A DNA stretch of 64,000 bases from positions 62,001 to 126,000 of the forward strand of contig NZ_SORF01000002.1 in NCBI RefSeq assembly GCF_004366795.1. Direction: 5' to 3'. The stretch comes from Alicyclobacillus sacchari (GTDB taxonomy: Bacteria; Bacillota; Bacilli; Alicyclobacillales; Alicyclobacillaceae). Positions 27,224 to 36,207 of the stretch are shown piece by piece. Position 1 is the first letter of the stretch. Every line of letters begins with the position of its first letter. A program made the translations under genes and the position numbers. The notes below the pieces were generated by a model, which made no database searches, was not told the origin of the DNA, and saw only the letters and a list, made by a program, of their open reading frames with translations.

Positions 27224-28246
27224 TTGAAACGGCTGTATGTGGGTTCATTGCTCTGTTTAACTTTCGCGCTCGCGGGTTGTGGTGCACCAGATTTGAGCGC
27301 CATGCAACCGCAAGTTCAGAAATCGGCCGCGATTGTCGTCGACGTGGACAACCCGCCGTTTGGCCCAAATACTGCTGCAGTCGCCGGAAGCGGCACGCTG
27401 TCGACCGAAGTCGTGCACACGACTGCTGCTCAGATGCTGGTACAGGTAGACCATATCCTGGCCAATCAAGGCGTGAATGGTGTCGTGATTGCAGTCCACG
27501 CTGCCAGTTCAATCGTTCAGTCTGTCGCGGAGCTTGCGCACAATCATCCAGATGTTCGGTTTGTTGTCGTCAGCGATTGGCCGACGGTTTGGCCGCAATT
27601 GACCAATCTGAGTACGCTGGCGATGGATCCGGATACCATTGCTTATGCCGTCGGCTATTTGATTGGCATCGATATCAACGATCTCGTTGCCAAGTCGACG
27701 TCGACATACGGTTATGCTGTGCAGCCGAAAATCGGGTACTTGCCTTCGTCCGCGCCAAGCGATGAACAAAAAGCATTTTTCGCTGGTCTTTATCAAAGCG
27801 ATCCGGCAGCAAACGTGATTCCGCTGGTTTCGCTCAATGGCCCGGGTCTGCCGATTCTCTATCCAACCGTTTCCTCGGCGGTGGTTGGGACGCAGCCGAG
27901 TGCGGCTCAACTCGCCGCGATATCGGCACAAACGGGGACTGTGTACTCGTTTGCCGATTCTTTTACGGGCGCGTCTCCTGTCATCGGTCCTGGCCACTTG
28001 GCATCTTCGCGAGTGCGGGATGCACTGGCGCAATTGCAGTCAAAATCGTGGCGAGCTGGGCAGCAGTCCGTGCTAGATCTCAGTTCCGTCTCGCTCAATA
28101 CGGCTGTGGTGCCTGCCTCGGTTGTTGTGGCATGGGCGAAATTTGAAGTGGTTGCAGAACAATCGGCAAGTTCGTGGCAAGCGCAGTTCGCCGCATTGCC
28201 CAATGCGACGCGGGCGCAGTTGGCGAGCGAGTTCGGATTGTCATAA
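27224..28246 (+). CDS. BMP-family-like lipoprotein
   Basis: 340 residues from the TTG at 27224, 12 bases after GAGGAG; another TTG at 27212 lies too close to it. A lipoprotein signal is clear: basic start, hydrophobic core, lipobox LAGC with Cys near residue 19. The mature part resembles periplasmic-binding/BMP folds: VNGVVIAVHAASSIVQSVAELAHNHPDVRFVVVSDWP and DTIAYAVGYLIGIDI are typical Rossmann-like repeats of the Med/BMP group. No ABC transporter genes are next to it, so a regulatory or sensing role, as for B. subtilis Med, is possible. Confidence 0.7.
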   Translation: MKRLYVGSLLCLTFALAGCGAPDLSAMQPQVQKSAAIVVDVDNPPFGPNTAAVAGSGTLSTEVVHTTAAQMLVQVDHILANQGVNGVVIAVHAASSIVQSVAELAHNHPDVRFVVVSDWPTVWPQLTNLSTLAMDPDTIAYAVGYLIGIDINDLVAKSTSTYGYAVQPKIGYLPSSAPSDEQKAFFAGLYQSDPAANVIPLVSLNGPGLPILYPTVSSAVVGTQPSAAQLAAISAQTGTVYSFADSFTGASPVIGPGHLASSRVRDALAQLQSKSWRAGQQSVLDLSSVSLNTAVVPASVVVAWAKFEVVAEQSASSWQAQFAALPNATRAQLASEFGLS

Positions 28247-28279
28247 GGCGTGCGGCAAGGCTGAAAGGAGCCGAAATGG

Positions 28280-29050
28280 GTGGCAGAGTATTATTTTCAG
28301 TATCAGATTAAACGGGATCGCCCAGGGCTCCTTGGCGACATCTCGTCCCTGCTTGGCATGCTCGGCGTGAACATCGTACAATTATCGGGTGTCTCGGAGT
28401 TGGGGCGGGGATTTTTAATCCGCGTAGATCGTCCCGATATCCTCGATGTGTTGACCACGATGCTTCATTCGATGGAGGATATTGAGGTAACCGCGTTGCG
28501 CGAGCCGACACTACGGGATAGGTTGGCCTTGCGCCATGGGCGTTTCATCGAGCGCAGCGATACAGAAAAGAGAACCTATCGTTTTGTCCGCGATGAGCTT
28601 GGTGTGTTGGTTGACTTTTTGGGTGAATTGTTAAAGCGACCTGGCAAGCAGGTGATTGGGGTACGCGGGCAGCCGCGCGTCGGAAAGACGGAAGCTGTCG
28701 TTGCGGCGAGTGTCTATGCAAACAAGCGTTGGTTGTTTGTTTCTTCGACACTTCTCAAGCAGACCATCATGCGCGAGCTCCCATCCAACGAGTTTTTATC
28801 CGACCAATTCGTGTATATTATTGATGGTGCTGTATCGGTTTTACGCGGCGGCGAAGATCATTTGCAATGTGTGGATGAAATTCTTCGCATGAAAGCGCCC
28901 ATCGTCATTGAACATCCCGACGTATTTGTGAAACGATCGCGATATACTTGGGATTTATTCGACTTGATCATCGAACTGCGGCGGGAGCCTCAAGAGGAAT
29001 TGCGATATGATATCGTAGAAGATGATCCGTCAACCTGGACAAATCAGTGA
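28280..29050 (+). CDS. ymfK: YmfK-family protein with ACT-like and P-loop segments
   Basis: 256 residues from the GTG at 28280 with AAAGGAG upstream. The N-terminus (DRPGLLGDISSLLGMLGVNI, residues 13-32) looks like an ACT ligand-binding domain. Residues 130-137 (GQPRVGKT) fit the Walker A pattern GxxxxGKT, and FVYIIDGA near 179 could be the Walker B strand. The family (DUF3388, YmfK) has no established function. It keeps its Bacillus position just before the rodZ gene. An amino-acid-sensing nucleotide-binding protein is a reasonable inference. Confidence 0.8.
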   Translation: MAEYYFQYQIKRDRPGLLGDISSLLGMLGVNIVQLSGVSELGRGFLIRVDRPDILDVLTTMLHSMEDIEVTALREPTLRDRLALRHGRFIERSDTEKRTYRFVRDELGVLVDFLGELLKRPGKQVIGVRGQPRVGKTEAVVAASVYANKRWLFVSSTLLKQTIMRELPSNEFLSDQFVYIIDGAVSVLRGGEDHLQCVDEILRMKAPIVIEHPDVFVKRSRYTWDLFDLIIELRREPQEELRYDIVEDDPSTWTNQ

Positions 29051-29076
29051 AGTGAATGGACAAGGGAGGACGACCC

Positions 29077-30051
29077 GTGCAGGAACTTGGCCAGATTCTG
29101 CGTTCGAAAAGAGAATCTCTTGGGTTGACGCTGGATGATATCGAAGAGCGGACGAAAATCCGAAAGCGATACGTCGAGGCGCTTGAAGACGGGGATTGGA
29201 GCGTCTTGCCTGGTCGGGTGTACGCGCGCGGGTTTGTTCGGACGTATGCGGAAGTACTGGGGCTCGATGGTGTCGAGCTGCTACAGACGTATGTGGACGG
29301 CCGTGAGAGCGGATCGGCTAACGAATCGGCAGGGCGTGCAGAGCAGTCTCCGTCTGATCCGGAGAAGCGTGCAGCGGGCGCGGTAGAAACGGAGCGTAAA
29401 CCGGCCGCGAAAATGGTCGAGCCGCGTTCGCTCAACGAGTTTCAACGCAACCGCTCTAAGGTGGATCGATCTCTGAGCCAGCCGCAGCGCGAGCGCAGTC
29501 GTCGTTCCGGTGCTTGGATTGGACAAGGCGCGCTTATCGTCGCGGCGTTTGTCGTGATCGGCGGCGCGTACGTGTTAATCCACGACCATCGCGGGGCCAA
29601 AGGCACGACGAAGGAACCGGTGAAAACGGCTGTGAGCCAGCCACAGTCAACTCCGCATCACCAAAAGCCCAGCAGCGTCACCGGCAATACGGCGAACGGT
29701 ACGGGCAGCGCGACGGCGCCCAAACCTGTCAAGCCAGCGCCTGCGATACAGATCGTCGCCGAGCCGTACGCGAATGGCGCTTATACATACAAGGTTTTGA
29801 ATGTGACGCACATGCAGGTGGATGTCCAGGTCGTATCAGGGCAACTATGGATGAGTGCAACCGCGGACGGAGCCGCTGTCGATCCGAATGACCTATTGAA
29901 CGCCGGGCAATCCAAGACGTTCTCCGCGAACCAGAATGTGACGATCCATCTGGGGCACGTGCAGGGCGTGCAACTGTCTGTAAATGGGCACCCAGTTGCG
30001 CTGCCGAACATTCAATGGGCTCCGGTCATTGTGTTGCAACGACAAGGTTGA
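29077..30051 (+). CDS. rodZ: RodZ-like (YmfM) HTH membrane protein
   Basis: 324 residues from the GTG at 29077, seven bases after GGGAGG; the ATG at 29056 lies upstream of that site. The N-terminal HTH domain (about 1-70) reads LGQILRSKRESLGLTLDDIEERTKIRKRYVEALE. A single membrane helix follows near residue 150 (GALIVAAFVVIGGAYVLI), then a Thr/Pro/Lys-rich linker and a C-terminal beta domain (DUF4115-like). RodZ links MreB filaments to the rod-shape wall machinery. The gene precedes pgsA in Bacillales; here yajQ is inserted between them. Confidence 0.87.
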   Translation: MQELGQILRSKRESLGLTLDDIEERTKIRKRYVEALEDGDWSVLPGRVYARGFVRTYAEVLGLDGVELLQTYVDGRESGSANESAGRAEQSPSDPEKRAAGAVETERKPAAKMVEPRSLNEFQRNRSKVDRSLSQPQRERSRRSGAWIGQGALIVAAFVVIGGAYVLIHDHRGAKGTTKEPVKTAVSQPQSTPHHQKPSSVTGNTANGTGSATAPKPVKPAPAIQIVAEPYANGAYTYKVLNVTHMQVDVQVVSGQLWMSATADGAAVDPNDLLNAGQSKTFSANQNVTIHLGHVQGVQLSVNGHPVALPNIQWAPVIVLQRQG

Positions 30052-30078
30052 CGTAACATTTTAGGAAGGAGCGGTACC

Positions 30079-30570
30079 ATGGCAAAAGAAGCTTCTTTCG
30101 ACATTGTGTCGAAGGTCGATATGCAAGAGGTCACCAATGCTGTCGACCAAGCGCGCCGCGAAATTGAGACCCGGTTTGATTTTAAAGGAAGTAAGAGTGA
30201 GATTCGCCTGGAAGATGGGCAGTTGACCCTAATTTCGGACGACGAGTACAAACTCTCGCAAGTATATGATGTGTTGCAGACCAAATTGGTGAAGCGGAAT
30301 GTGTCTTTGAAGGCGTTGAAACCGGGCAAGATCGAACCGGCTGCAGGCGGAACGGTCAGGCAGGTGATTACGCTCGCACAAGGCATCGACGCGGATGCAG
30401 CAAAGCGCATGACCAAGCTGATCAAGGATTCGAAGATCAAGGTACAGGCACAGATTCAAGGGGATCAGGTGCGGGTCTCCGGCAAGAGCCGAGACGATTT
30501 GCAGGCGGTCATCCAAATGCTTCGCGAGGCCGATTTGGATATTCCTCTGCAGTTTACGAATTATCGCTGA
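30079..30570 (+). CDS. YajQ family nucleotide-binding protein
   Basis: 163 residues, the usual YajQ length. The start [22 protein letters not shown] and then [11 protein letters not shown] are signatures of this family. YajQ proteins bind nucleotides and in some bacteria act as cyclic-di-GMP-responsive regulators; RNA binding has also been proposed. It lies between rodZ and pgsA, not a usual place in B. subtilis. The ribosome-binding site AAGGAG is good. Confidence 0.93.
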   Translation: MAKEASFDIVSKVDMQEVTNAVDQARREIETRFDFKGSKSEIRLEDGQLTLISDDEYKLSQVYDVLQTKLVKRNVSLKALKPGKIEPAAGGTVRQVITLAQGIDADAAKRMTKLIKDSKIKVQAQIQGDQVRVSGKSRDDLQAVIQMLREADLDIPLQFTNYR

Positions 30571-30630
30571 CGCGCCGTGGATTTGCCGCCGGCAGGGTGG
30601 ACCGACGCGGGAGCAGAGGAGCGTGGGCAT

Positions 30631-31215
30631 TTGAATCTGGCGAATCGAATTACATTGGCCAGGATTTTTCTGGTTCCTGTCGTTTGTGTGATTTTGCTGG
30701 TTCACTACAATTTTGGTTCTTTCACGCTCAATGGACAGACGACCACGGGTGGAGAGGTTATTGCGGCGTTCATCTTTATCGTGGCGGCAGCAACGGATGG
30801 ACTGGACGGGTACGTTGCGCGTAAACAGCAAATCGTCACGAATTTTGGCAAGTTTCTCGATCCGCTTGCCGATAAGCTGCTTGTCTCGGCTGTGCTGATC
30901 AGTTTGGTACAGATGCAACGCTTGCCCGCATGGGTCGCTATTGTCATTATTAGTCGCGAATTTGCTGTGACCGGCCTTCGGTTGATCGCCGCGGCAGAGG
31001 GCGTCGTCATCGCTGCAAGCCAATTCGCCAAGTGGAAGACCGTCACGCAGATGATCGGCATGGTATTACTCATGGTCAACAACTTTCCGTTTTCCGCTGT
31101 TCATGTACCCGCTGCGGATATCATGTTGTACATCATGGTGGCGATGACCGTATTGTCGGGCCTCGATTATTTTTTGAAAAACAAACAGATGATCCAGACG
31201 CCGCGCGCATCGTGA
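30631..31215 (+). CDS. pgsA: CDP-diacylglycerol-glycerol-3-phosphate 3-phosphatidyltransferase
   Basis: 194 residues from the TTG at 30631, nine bases after GAGGAG; an upstream GTG in frame (30577) gives a non-family N-terminus. The CDP-alcohol phosphotransferase motif is complete: DGLDGYVARKQQIVTNFGKF then LDPLADK near residues 60-92. Several membrane helices surround it. It makes phosphatidylglycerol phosphate, the first committed step to phosphatidylglycerol. It precedes cinA and recA as in other Bacillales. Confidence 0.95.
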   Translation: MNLANRITLARIFLVPVVCVILLVHYNFGSFTLNGQTTTGGEVIAAFIFIVAAATDGLDGYVARKQQIVTNFGKFLDPLADKLLVSAVLISLVQMQRLPAWVAIVIISREFAVTGLRLIAAAEGVVIAASQFAKWKTVTQMIGMVLLMVNNFPFSAVHVPAADIMLYIMVAMTVLSGLDYFLKNKQMIQTPRAS

Positions 31216-31270
31216 TCGAGTGAACCAATCGTTTGTGCATACCGTCGTTACAGATATGGGGATGGTGTAC

Positions 31271-32524
31271 ATGGCGAATGACTGCCGGGCCGAGTTGCTG
31301 GCGGTAGGAACGGAAATTCTCCTTGGTCAAATTCATAACGCACATGCGCAGTTCATTTCGCAGGAGCTTGCCAAACACGGACTGTACGTGTACCATCACG
31401 GTGCAGTAGGAGACAACGAAGCGCGCATTGTCAACGCATTTGCGACGGCGGCTCAGCGCTCGAACGTTGTTATTGCCACAGGCGGACTTGGACCGACAGG
31501 CGACGATTTGACCAAAGAGGCGCTCGCGCGCTTTCTCCAGCGCAATCTGGTGATGTCAGACGAGGCACTGGCGGAAATCGTGCAGTATTTTGCACGCAGA
31601 CAACGACCGATGCCGGAACAGAATCGCAAACAGGCGCTGTGTATCGAAGGTGGCGAATGGCTTCCGAATCCGAATGGAACGGCGCCTGGTCAGTATGTTT
31701 TCGATCGCGGTGTGCACTTTTTCCTCCTGCCGGGCCCACCTCTCGAGATGCGTCCCATGCTGCGGGATGATGTGATTCCCCGCCTCGTCCGGCTGTTTGG
31801 CGGCGAGCGCAAATTGGTTTCCCGAATTTTGCACTTTTGCGGCATTGGCGAGTCTGATGTCGACGAACAGATCGTCGATCTTACCTCTGGAGATAATCCA
31901 ACGGTTGCACCGTATGCCGGGGAAGGTGAGATGCTGTTGCGAATCACCGCGACGGCAGATACGGAGGAAGCCGCGCGCAAGCTGATCGAACCGGTGGAAG
32001 CTGAGATCCGCAGCCGCTTCCAACCGTTTATTTACGGCGAGGGTGACGACTCGCTGCCGTCCGTCGTGATCGAGCGATTGCGCAGACAAGGGCGGACGCT
32101 CGGCGTCGCGGAAAGTTGTACGGGCGGTATGTTGGCAGAAATGCTCACGGATATCCCTGGCAGTTCACAGGCGTTTGTCGGCGGTGTTGTCGCGTATGCC
32201 AACCAGGTGAAAGAGTACTTGCTCGGCGTCAGCTCGAAGACGTTGGCCGAGTGCGGGGCGGTGTCTGAGGAGACAGCCAAGGCGATGGCTGAAGGGGTCC
32301 GGCGCGCGCTGGCGACTGACTTTGGCGTCGGTATTACGGGCATTGCCGGACCGGGCGGCGGTACCCAAGAGAAGCCCGTCGGACTCGTGTACGTCGCCGT
32401 TGCGGACGCTCGCCAGACGCGAGTCTATCGATTGCAATTGCGGGGTTCACGGGCCCAAATTCGGTTGCGAAGCTGCAAGCAGGCATGTTGGCGCCTGCTG
32501 CAGTTGATGGACGAGTATTTGTAG
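31271..32524 (+). CDS. cinA: CinA: competence/damage-inducible protein, NMN amidohydrolase
   Basis: 417 residues from the ATG at 31271; starting there gives almost exactly the length of B. subtilis CinA (416), whereas upstream starts add an unrelated peptide. The N-terminal COG1058 domain starts ELLAVGTEILLGQIHNAHAQ and contains GGLGPTGDDLTKEA. The C-terminal CinA domain contains VAESCTGGMLAEMLTDIPGS and GITGIAGPGGGT and deamidates nicotinamide mononucleotide in recycling of NAD. It is expressed with competence genes and usually with recA in Firmicutes; here a DEAD-box gene separates them. Confidence 0.95.
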   Translation: MANDCRAELLAVGTEILLGQIHNAHAQFISQELAKHGLYVYHHGAVGDNEARIVNAFATAAQRSNVVIATGGLGPTGDDLTKEALARFLQRNLVMSDEALAEIVQYFARRQRPMPEQNRKQALCIEGGEWLPNPNGTAPGQYVFDRGVHFFLLPGPPLEMRPMLRDDVIPRLVRLFGGERKLVSRILHFCGIGESDVDEQIVDLTSGDNPTVAPYAGEGEMLLRITATADTEEAARKLIEPVEAEIRSRFQPFIYGEGDDSLPSVVIERLRRQGRTLGVAESCTGGMLAEMLTDIPGSSQAFVGGVVAYANQVKEYLLGVSSKTLAECGAVSEETAKAMAEGVRRALATDFGVGITGIAGPGGGTQEKPVGLVYVAVADARQTRVYRLQLRGSRAQIRLRSCKQACWRLLQLMDEYL

Positions 32525-32550
32525 AGATTTGTCGAAGAAAGGTTGAGAGC

Positions 32551-34131
32551 ATGTCTTTGTTTGAAGAGTTTGGTTTACATCGCCGCGTGCTGCAGGCGAT
32601 TCACGATATGGGGTTCGAAGCGCCGTCGCCGATTCAGGCGGCCTGCATCCCCATCGTTATGGAAGGTGTCGACGTGATCGGACAGGCCCAGACCGGTACT
32701 GGTAAGACTGCCGCGTTTGGGATTCCGCTCGTCGAAATGGTGACACCCGATCCGCATGTTCAAGCGATTGTACTCACCCCGACGCGCGAGCTTGCGATTC
32801 AAGTGGCTGGGGAGATCCGGAAGATTGCGAAGTACAAGCGTGTGCGCTCAGTCCCGATATACGGTGGGCAATCGATTGGCCACCAGATTCGGGCGCTTAA
32901 ACAAGGCGTACACATTGTCATCGGTACGCCGGGACGTGTACTCGACCATATTCGCCGCGGCACGTTGCAGCTTGGCCAAGTGCGTATGGTCGTGCTCGAC
33001 GAAGCGGATGAGATGTTGGATATGGGCTTTATTGACGACATCGAGGCGATTTTGCGGGAGACGCCAGAAGAACGGCAAACTTTGTTGTTTTCTGCGACGT
33101 TTCCGAGCGAGGTCAAACGGCTATCCGGGCGATACATGCGCGATCCGCGCCATGTGACGGTCAACCGCGGCGAAGTGACGGTTCCGCGGATCGACCAGAT
33201 TTGCTACAAAGTGCTGGATCGCAACAAATTAGAGAGCCTGTGCAGGATTGTAGACAGCGAAGAGATTCAGCTTGGTATCATTTTCTGCCGTACCAAGCGT
33301 GGCGTCGACGATCTCGTCGAAGCCTTGCTGGCGCGCGGCTATATGGCGGATGGCTTGCACGGCGATCTGAGCCAGGCCCAGCGCGATCGCGTCATGCGCA
33401 GATTCCGACGTAATGAGATCGAGTTGCTTGTCGCGACGGACGTGGCGGCGCGCGGTCTCGATGTCGACGATGTCACACACGTGGTCAATTATGATATTCC
33501 ACAGGATCCGGAGTCATATGTACACCGTATCGGCCGCACGGGTCGGGCCGGCAAGCACGGTTTGGCCATCACTCTGGTGACGCCGCGCGAGTATAAGCTG
33601 TTGAAACAGATCGAGCGCGAGACAAAGGTAGCGATGGATGTACGTGAGGTTCCGTCTCTCGAAGATGTCGCCGAGCGGCAGGCGGAGATGTGGCGCAATC
33701 GCGTATTGGACGTCCTGCGTGAAGGCGGTCTCGGCCAGTACCGGGCGATTCTCGGAGGATTGGTGGACGAGCACGATCCCATCGACATTGCGTCGGCCTT
33801 GTTGAAGTTGCTCAGTTCTGGCGACGGAACGCGTGCAGAAGGCGACGATTACGATTTTGGAGATACGGGTGCTCGTCCGGGCATGGTGCGTTTCTTCGTC
33901 AACATTGGGCGGACAGCGCGGATGAGCCCTGCCGATTTCGTCCGTGCGATCTCGGAAGAGGCTGGTGTACCCGGGGAGGCCGTTGGGCGGATCGACATGT
34001 TCGAGAAGTTCACGTTTATTGAAGTCGAGCAGGACAGTGCTCCATTTGTTTACGAGGCGTTGCGTCAGAGCCGGATCAATGGTACGCGCGTCAATTTGGA
34101 GCCGGCCAAGCCGCGTGCAAGCCGACGCTGA
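32551..34131 (+). CDS. DEAD-box ATP-dependent RNA helicase with DbpA-like C-terminal domain
   Basis: 526 residues from the ATG at 32551 (GAAAGG upstream). Motifs are in order: Q motif near GFEAPSPIQ, motif I AQTGTGKTAA, motif Ia TPTRELA, motif II VLDEADEMLD, motif III FSATF and motif VI HRIGRTGRAGK. The last about 80 residues (RFFVNIGRTARMSPADFVRAI onward) form a DbpA-type RNA-recognition domain that targets RNA. This makes it a CshA/DeaD/DbpA-type helicase for ribosome assembly or RNA decay. Its place between cinA and recA is unusual compared with B. subtilis. Confidence 0.95.
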   Translation: MSLFEEFGLHRRVLQAIHDMGFEAPSPIQAACIPIVMEGVDVIGQAQTGTGKTAAFGIPLVEMVTPDPHVQAIVLTPTRELAIQVAGEIRKIAKYKRVRSVPIYGGQSIGHQIRALKQGVHIVIGTPGRVLDHIRRGTLQLGQVRMVVLDEADEMLDMGFIDDIEAILRETPEERQTLLFSATFPSEVKRLSGRYMRDPRHVTVNRGEVTVPRIDQICYKVLDRNKLESLCRIVDSEEIQLGIIFCRTKRGVDDLVEALLARGYMADGLHGDLSQAQRDRVMRRFRRNEIELLVATDVAARGLDVDDVTHVVNYDIPQDPESYVHRIGRTGRAGKHGLAITLVTPREYKLLKQIERETKVAMDVREVPSLEDVAERQAEMWRNRVLDVLREGGLGQYRAILGGLVDEHDPIDIASALLKLLSSGDGTRAEGDDYDFGDTGARPGMVRFFVNIGRTARMSPADFVRAISEEAGVPGEAVGRIDMFEKFTFIEVEQDSAPFVYEALRQSRINGTRVNLEPAKPRASRR

Positions 34132-34146
34132 TCGCGGTGAATGGCG

Positions 34147-34188
34147 GCCGTCGGGCAGCCCTTGAATGGGCGGCTCGGCGGCTTTTTT
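34147..34188 (+). terminator. Strong rho-independent terminator after the helicase gene
   Basis: A 15-position stem (34147-34161 with 34168-34182) having one mismatch and two G-T pairs is followed directly by TTTTTT. It isolates recA from the upstream genes. Confidence 0.9.
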
Positions 34189-34245
34189 GATGAGACGATC
34201 TCGTGCGTATACCATGTATCGCAAGAAAATATTTTTCTTTGATAG

Positions 34246-34259
34246 CGAACAAGTGTTTG
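34246..34259 (+). promoter_or_regulatory. LexA (SOS) box of recA
   Basis: CGAACAAGTGTTTG matches the Gram-positive LexA/DinR consensus CGAACRNRYGTTYG throughout. It overlaps the -35 box of the recA promoter, as expected for a repressor site. Confidence 0.85.
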
Positions 34260-34284
34260 CATTTCTATCAGTCACTGATACAAT
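34257..34284 (+). promoter_or_regulatory. recA promoter
   Basis: -35 TTGCAT (34257-34262), 16-bp spacer, -10 TACAAT (34279-34284), 80 bp before the recA start. Confidence 0.7.
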
Positions 34285-34363
34285 AATGTCAAAGGAAAGG
34301 CGCGAGGGATCGCGAACTAGTTTGATATTGACCGCCGGTTACCGGCTTTGAGGATGGTGTGAG

Positions 34364-35428
34364 ATGGGAGATAAACGGGCAGCTCTGGAAATGGCCCTCA
34401 AACAAATCGAGAAACAGTTTGGCAAGGGATCCATCATGAGGTTGGGCGAGGCGTCTGCTTCGATGAACGTAGAGACGGTTCCAACAGGGTCCATCGCCCT
34501 AGACATCGCGCTTGGTGTTGGCGGTTTGCCACGCGGAAGGATTATTGAAATTTACGGGCCTGAGTCATCGGGTAAGACAACCGTAGCACTGCACACGGTT
34601 GCCGAAGTTCAAAAGCTCGGTGGACAAGCTGCGTTTATCGATGCCGAACACGCGCTTGATCCGGTCTATGCGCAGAAGCTCGGTGTGAATATCGACGAAT
34701 TGCTCATCTCACAACCAGATACGGGAGAGCAGGCGCTCGAAATTGCGGAAGCGCTTGTCCGCAGTGGTGCCGTCGATGTCATCGTCGTCGACTCTGTAGC
34801 AGCCTTGGTTCCGAAAAATGAATTGGAGGGCGATATGGGAGACTCACACGTTGGCTTGCAGGCCCGTTTGATGTCCCAGGCTCTGCGCAAACTCGCGGGA
34901 GCCATCAGCAAATCGAAGACCATCGCCATCTTCATTAACCAGATTCGCGAAAAAGTCGGTGTCATGTTTGGCAATCCTGAGACCACGACGGGTGGGCGCG
35001 CATTGAAGTTCTACGCCTCAGTGCGCCTGGAGGTTCGCCGCGCTGAAGCCATTAAGCAGGGTAACGACGTCGTCGGCTCGCGCACCCGCATCAAGGTCGT
35101 GAAGAACAAAGTCGCACCTCCGTTTCGTCAGGCCGACGTCGATATCATGTTCGGTGAGGGCATTTCCCGGGAAGGGAGTTTAATCGACATCGCGACAGAA
35201 ATCGACATCATCCAAAAAAGCGGGGCCTGGTATTCGTATAACGAAGAAAGACTCGGCCAGGGACGCGAAAACGCGAAGCAGTTCCTGAAAGAACATCCAG
35301 AGATCGCAGAGCAGATCGAAACGGCTGTCCGCGAGTATTTTCATGTCACGGGTGCTAAGCCCATCCAATCGCTCGAAGCGGATGCAGAGGATGTAGGCGA
35401 AGATGAATTTGAGTTCGATACGCTCTAA
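34364..35428 (+). CDS. recA: Recombinase RecA
   Basis: 354 residues. RecA forms filaments on single-stranded DNA, promotes strand exchange and triggers LexA self-cleavage. Walker A GPESSGKT is at residues 65-72, Walker B is in [14 protein letters not shown], and the DNA-binding loop L2 lies around [19 protein letters not shown]. The C-terminus is acidic ([15 protein letters not shown]). It has its own LexA-controlled promoter and a strong terminator upstream, and overlaps or abuts recX downstream. Confidence 0.99.
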   Translation: MGDKRAALEMALKQIEKQFGKGSIMRLGEASASMNVETVPTGSIALDIALGVGGLPRGRIIEIYGPESSGKTTVALHTVAEVQKLGGQAAFIDAEHALDPVYAQKLGVNIDELLISQPDTGEQALEIAEALVRSGAVDVIVVDSVAALVPKNELEGDMGDSHVGLQARLMSQALRKLAGAISKSKTIAIFINQIREKVGVMFGNPETTTGGRALKFYASVRLEVRRAEAIKQGNDVVGSRTRIKVVKNKVAPPFRQADVDIMFGEGISREGSLIDIATEIDIIQKSGAWYSYNEERLGQGRENAKQFLKEHPEIAEQIETAVREYFHVTGAKPIQSLEADAEDVGEDEFEFDTL

Positions 35429-36092
35429 GGAAGTTATATTTGATAGTATTGTTGGTCGTGAACCAGCTGGCGGAACATCTGCCAGACTGGTTCGCGTGCA
35501 TTTTCAGCAGGCTGCCTCACTCGTCATCGCTGTGGCTGATTGGGTCGAACTCGGTCTGAAATTAGGTATGTCTGTCGACTTCGAACTCTACGCGGAGTTG
35601 AGGATGCGTGCAACAGACGCGGAGGTCGAGCAAAAAGCCCTGTCGTATTTGACCGGGCGCGTCAAAACGGCCCAACACGTGCAACAGTATCTCTTGCGTC
35701 GCGGGTGCCCAGAAGATGCGGTTGAGCGTGTGATGCAGAGGCTTTATGATAAAGGGATCGTCGACGATGAAGCGTATGCCGTGATGTTCGTCGAGGCGGC
35801 AAGAAACAAAGTAGGGCAGCGGCAAATTTGGATGCGGTTACGGCAACGTGGAGTGGCTCCAGAGATTGCTCGAACCGCCATCGCGAAGACCATATCCGAA
35901 GAATCGCAACTGGAAGCTGCTCTCCAATGTGCGTTGAAATATGTACGGCGCCGAGGTGAAATGAAAGATCGGAACGACAAGCTGCGTTTGATTTCGCATT
36001 TGCAACAGAAGGGATTTACCATGGATATCGCCCGTAAAACGGTGGAAGCCGTGGAGCATATGGACGAAGGTCCGTCAACGCCCTTTTCTTGA
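35403..36092 (+). CDS. recX: RecA regulatory protein RecX
   Basis: 229 residues if translated from the ATG at 35403, which lies 26 nt inside recA. The core contains three helical repeats typical of RecX ([54 protein letters not shown]). RecX binds RecA filaments and modulates recombination. The first conserved strand begins near residue 12, so an in-frame ATA or ATT start after AAGGAAG (35427-35433) cannot be excluded; the exact N-terminus is uncertain. Coupling to recA is the usual arrangement. Confidence 0.88.
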   Translation: MNLSSIRSKEVIFDSIVGREPAGGTSARLVRVHFQQAASLVIAVADWVELGLKLGMSVDFELYAELRMRATDAEVEQKALSYLTGRVKTAQHVQQYLLRRGCPEDAVERVMQRLYDKGIVDDEAYAVMFVEAARNKVGQRQIWMRLRQRGVAPEIARTAIAKTISEESQLEAALQCALKYVRRRGEMKDRNDKLRLISHLQQKGFTMDIARKTVEAVEHMDEGPSTPFS

Positions 36093-36118
36093 CACCGTTC
36101 TGGCAGAACACGTACAAT
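36089..36118 (+). promoter_or_regulatory. Sigma-A promoter of rny
   Basis: Perfect -35 TTGACA (36089-36094), 18-bp spacer, -10 TACAAT (36113-36118). The -35 overlaps the recX stop codon. Confidence 0.75.
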
Positions 36119-36207
36119 GAAAGTGCGTATCATGTACGGCCTCTAGCTCGAACACGTCATTGTTGACGCGAACGGTTGATCGTCGACCGGAGCAGGGAGG
36201 CATAGCC

